Assembly (NCBI GenBank): GCA_002323895.1
Contig: DCQM01000064.1
Coordinates: forward strand, 1-16,614
Origin: Akkermansiaceae bacterium UBA1518
GTDB taxonomy: Bacteria > Verrucomicrobiota > Verrucomicrobiia > Verrucomicrobiales > Akkermansiaceae
Direction: 5' to 3'
Length of the DNA: 16,614 bases
Shown here: positions 14,158 through 16,614 of the stretch, piece after piece
Numbering within the stretch: the stretch's first letter is position 1
How the letters are laid out: the number at the start of each line of letters is the position of its first letter
Made by a program: the position numbers and the translations under genes
Notes under the pieces: generated by a model
Told to the model about the DNA's origin: nothing
What the model saw: the letters and a program-made list of their open reading frames with translations, nothing else
The model's database searches: none

Positions 14158-16500
14158 TTATTGTCCTGCCTCTTCTATTGAATCAACCTCTTCGCCTTTG
14201 CTGTTCCAGAACTTTTCAGATATAGCCTCACTGTCTTTAAAATTCGCTTCCCCCTTTTTCTGTCCGTTTTCATGCCACCAGATCACCTGGCCATTGCGTT
14301 TGCCACCTTTGAATGCCCCTTCCATTTCCCTCTGCCCGTTTTTATACCAATAAGTCATCAGCCCTTCTGGCTTACCATCTTTGAAGTCTCCTGTAGTTCT
14401 TTTTTGGCCATTACTATGTATATGAAAAAATTTTCCCGTGTAAGGAGTGTCCGAATTCTTAAGGTATCTAATACCTTTTCTTTCCTCCAAGTTACTGAGT
14501 TGAACGGCATGTGGTTTAAGCTCTGAAACCTTTTTTCCGGAAGCATTCGATTCAATTTTGACCACAACAAAAGAGGTCTTATTTACTTCAGTTTGGACAC
14601 CTGACGTTACGATGTGTGGCCCACCCTGCCTATCGATTCCATATTTTTCATCATCTGGAACAGCGGTAGAACCAGGTTTCCCAAACAGAATTCCTTTTCC
14701 ATCTAGCGGTTTAGCTCCAACCAAAAAATATCCCCCCCATCTTCCAACCCCGATAGTATCCTCCGGTCGCATTAAGAAACTAAGGTAGATAGTGTCTTCA
14801 TTTTCAAAAGAAACCTCATCTGGGATGGCTATGCCTAAACCAGAATTAGTATCGGTAGCATCTGACGATAACCGATTTCCAGAAGACTTTATTTTACTAC
14901 TAATTAAAGATCCCTTACGGACAGTATAGCAATCGGCAGGTTTTGAGATTGAATACCAACCTTTTTGGTCCACTAGTTTTTCTCCCTCTAGGTAGTCAAA
15001 ACTATCAGAAAAGATGATGTCTGGATCATTCGCTGATGGATCTCCCGTTACTGACTCATATGTTTTTCCAATACGTAACTCGTCCAGAGAAAAGGCACCT
15101 GATGAAGTAATGTAAAAATACTCAAACCGTGGGAAATCCTTTATTATTCGTTTAGCAGTAACCTCGACTCCATCAACGCTCAAAGTCAGTAACCTTTCTA
15201 GGTCCTGTTTTCTTTTACCTCTATATTTTAGAAGAATTTTCACATTATCCTCTTTATCATGAAGAATTGCTAAGTCCAAAGGAGTCTGATTTTTGAGATC
15301 TAATGAGTTAACCTCAGCTCCCTCCGTGATAAGTAACTCTAATATTTGAGGGTCACTCCGCCATGCTGCCTCATGAAGAGGTGTTGCTCCGAACTGCGAT
15401 TCGTCCCTTGCCGCTAGGTTAGCGCCGTATCTCAAGAGAGGTTCGACACTCTTAATTTGATTATAAAAAGTGGCATAATGAATCGGAGTTGCTCCATCAG
15501 CCCGCTCAGCGTCGACGTTAGCTCCATGCTTCAGGAGTAGCTCTGTAATCTCCCCACTTTTTTGGTAACCCGATGAGAGGTGCAGGGGAGATATCCCATC
15601 AGAATCACCTCTATTAATGTTACTTCCATAAGCGATATGTTGTTTTACAGTTTTCAAATCTTCATCCAATACAGCTTCATTTATACCTTTGATAGGTTTC
15701 GCTAATTTGCCCGACAACTTCACTTCGATCTTCATTTTCGCATCGGCCGATTTGCCCTCGGCAACACTGCTCGACTGAATCAACCAACCTGTCGCAATAT
15801 CTAGTTTTGTGAGTCCTTTGACCTTCCCCTTCATCGACCCCGACATCTTTCCTTCAGCCTCTATTGTGGCAACCCCATCGCTCATATCAAGGAGGGTGTA
15901 GGTGGTGTCAATACTTACGGTCATCCCGCCTTGATTTTGAGTTATCTTATCCTCCCAAGTATCTCCATTATCAACGGGGTAATCAGGAAATCCTGACGCA
16001 AGGGAAATCGTTCTCATAGCCTCCTCTACTTGCGGCTTTAGTGTTGGCGGTAATTCTTCAGTGCCGCTAAGAATATTTGACTTCCCAGCTCTAGAAATTT
16101 TCATTCGGATAGTTGGTTCTAAGAGAGGAGAAAGTTGCGCTCCAAGCATTACTCCTCCAAGTGACTCATTCTCGTTACTTGAGTCCCATTTCATGCCGCC
16201 ACTTTCGGATTGGATTCTATCGTATTTAAAAGAAACGAGACGATCTCCATTTTCTAGGACCTTATCTACATTCATAGTGTAATCCATGGCAGTATAAGAT
16301 TTAATCGGCATCGTCTTATCTCCGATTTCCACCTCCATTTCTAAATTCGTTTCAGCACTGAATCCCTTAGATTCCCCTTCTGAATAATTGATGGTGAGCG
16401 TAATTGGCTTCCCGGTTGGCTTAGATGCATTTTTATTACCACACCCCACAAAAACTCCAGTGAAGGCAGTGAGGAGGATCAATAGTCTTATACTTTTCAT
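14158..16500 (-). CDS. Multidomain lipoprotein: DUF6263-like, ankyrin, LamG-like halves, MORN repeats
   Basis: A 780-aa protein. Residues 1-19 with lipobox VGC (Cys20) make it a lipoprotein. Residues 31-265 are beta-rich and resemble DUF6263 domains (LTINYSEGESKGFS... DKVLENGDRLVSFKYDRI... FPDYPVDNGDTWED). Five ankyrin-type units follow (about 272-431; for example DGISPLHLSS, DGATPIHYAT, GATPLHEAAW, NQTPLDLAI). Residues 437-486 (LSVDGVEV... FSLDELRIGKTYESVTG) are the usual end of verrucomicrobial LamG-like domains, while 495-655 (DIIFSDSFDYLEGEKL... IYLSFLMRPEDT... GILFGKPG... SFVVVKIES) are the usual beginning. Residues 679-774 carry YwqK-type MORN_2 repeats (HIHSNGQKRTTGDFKDGKPEG and two more). 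Binding or scaffold roles at the cell surface are likely; no catalytic motif is seen. Codons are more A/T-ending than in the symporter or U32 genes. Confidence 0.85.
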   Translation of the reverse strand: MKSIRLLILLTAFTGVFVGCGNKNASKPTGKPITLTINYSEGESKGFSAETNLEMEVEIGDKTMPIKSYTAMDYTMNVDKVLENGDRLVSFKYDRIQSESGGMKWDSSNENESLGGVMLGAQLSPLLEPTIRMKISRAGKSNILSGTEELPPTLKPQVEEAMRTISLASGFPDYPVDNGDTWEDKITQNQGGMTVSIDTTYTLLDMSDGVATIEAEGKMSGSMKGKVKGLTKLDIATGWLIQSSSVAEGKSADAKMKIEVKLSGKLAKPIKGINEAVLDEDLKTVKQHIAYGSNINRGDSDGISPLHLSSGYQKSGEITELLLKHGANVDAERADGATPIHYATFYNQIKSVEPLLRYGANLAARDESQFGATPLHEAAWRSDPQILELLITEGAEVNSLDLKNQTPLDLAILHDKEDNVKILLKYRGKRKQDLERLLTLSVDGVEVTAKRIIKDFPRFEYFYITSSGAFSLDELRIGKTYESVTGDPSANDPDIIFSDSFDYLEGEKLVDQKGWYSISKPADCYTVRKGSLISSKIKSSGNRLSSDATDTNSGLGIAIPDEVSFENEDTIYLSFLMRPEDTIGVGRWGGYFLVGAKPLDGKGILFGKPGSTAVPDDEKYGIDRQGGPHIVTSGVQTEVNKTSFVVVKIESNASGKKVSELKPHAVQLSNLEERKGIRYLKNSDTPYTGKFFHIHSNGQKRTTGDFKDGKPEGLMTYWYKNGQREMEGAFKGGKRNGQVIWWHENGQKKGEANFKDSEAISEKFWNSKGEEVDSIEEAGQ

Positions 16501-16545
16501 AATTTAATCAGAAGGGAATTTCAGCAGCTTCACTTACTTGAGACT

Positions 16546-16576
16546 ATTATAATATCGCAAGGAGTTTATACTACAA
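16546..16576 (-). promoter_or_regulatory. Candidate promoter for the multidomain lipoprotein
   Basis: On the minus strand TTGTAG (16571-16576) is followed after 16 bp by TATTAT (16549-16554), overlapping a perfect TATAAT (16546-16551). The boxes lie about 46-76 bp upstream of the ATG at 16500. Verrucomicrobial promoter rules are poorly known, so this is a sigma70-style guess. Confidence 0.3.
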
Positions 16577-16614
16577 AGTGGTGGATAATCCTTACCTCTT
16601 CATGCGTGCTAGAG

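Overview
The window looks like chromosomal sequence from a member of the Verrucomicrobiota. This is inferred from protein style, not from a marker gene. The clues are a cytochrome c/beta-propeller protein of the kind abundant in the PVC bacteria, a lipoprotein with LamG-like halves carrying the phrase FSLDELRIG plus YwqK-type MORN repeats, and the DUF3311/SSS, DUF3754 and DUF6524 families. I see no rRNA, tRNA, CRISPR array, phage or intact insertion sequence.

Layout. (1) 1-1747, minus: a DUF3311 small membrane protein overlapping by ATGA a sodium:solute symporter that runs off the left edge. (2) 1794-4994, plus: a spermidine-synthase-like SAM-fold protein, then a large U32 'peptidase' with DUF3656, probably an RNA-hydroxylase-type Fe-S protein. 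(3) 5054-8196, minus: a 178-aa protein of unknown function and a secreted mono-heme cytochrome/beta-propeller protein. (4) 8325-9812, plus: TrkH potassium channel subunit, whose stop codon interlocks with that of the convergent ftsY (9809-10660, minus). (5) 10969-11630, minus: a 126-aa unknown and a 63-aa four-cysteine protein with a strong Fur-box-like dyad upstream. (6) 11631-12145: a 515-bp non-coding stretch with many inverted and direct repeats, leading into a DUF3754 membrane protein (12146-13336, plus). (7) 13445-16500, minus: a DUF6524 membrane protein, a 59-aa lipoprotein, and a 780-aa multidomain lipoprotein (DUF6263-like region, ankyrin repeats, LamG-like halves in reversed order, MORN repeats).

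Most of the window is ordinary housekeeping, transport and envelope genes in short operons. The parts most worth a second look are the apparently circularly permuted LamG-like domain, the candidate Fur-controlled small Cys protein, and the 515-bp leader. In that leader, G-runs can compete for a C-run directly in front of the DUF3754 start codon. I did not find a gene set that I can honestly call a new multi-gene system.
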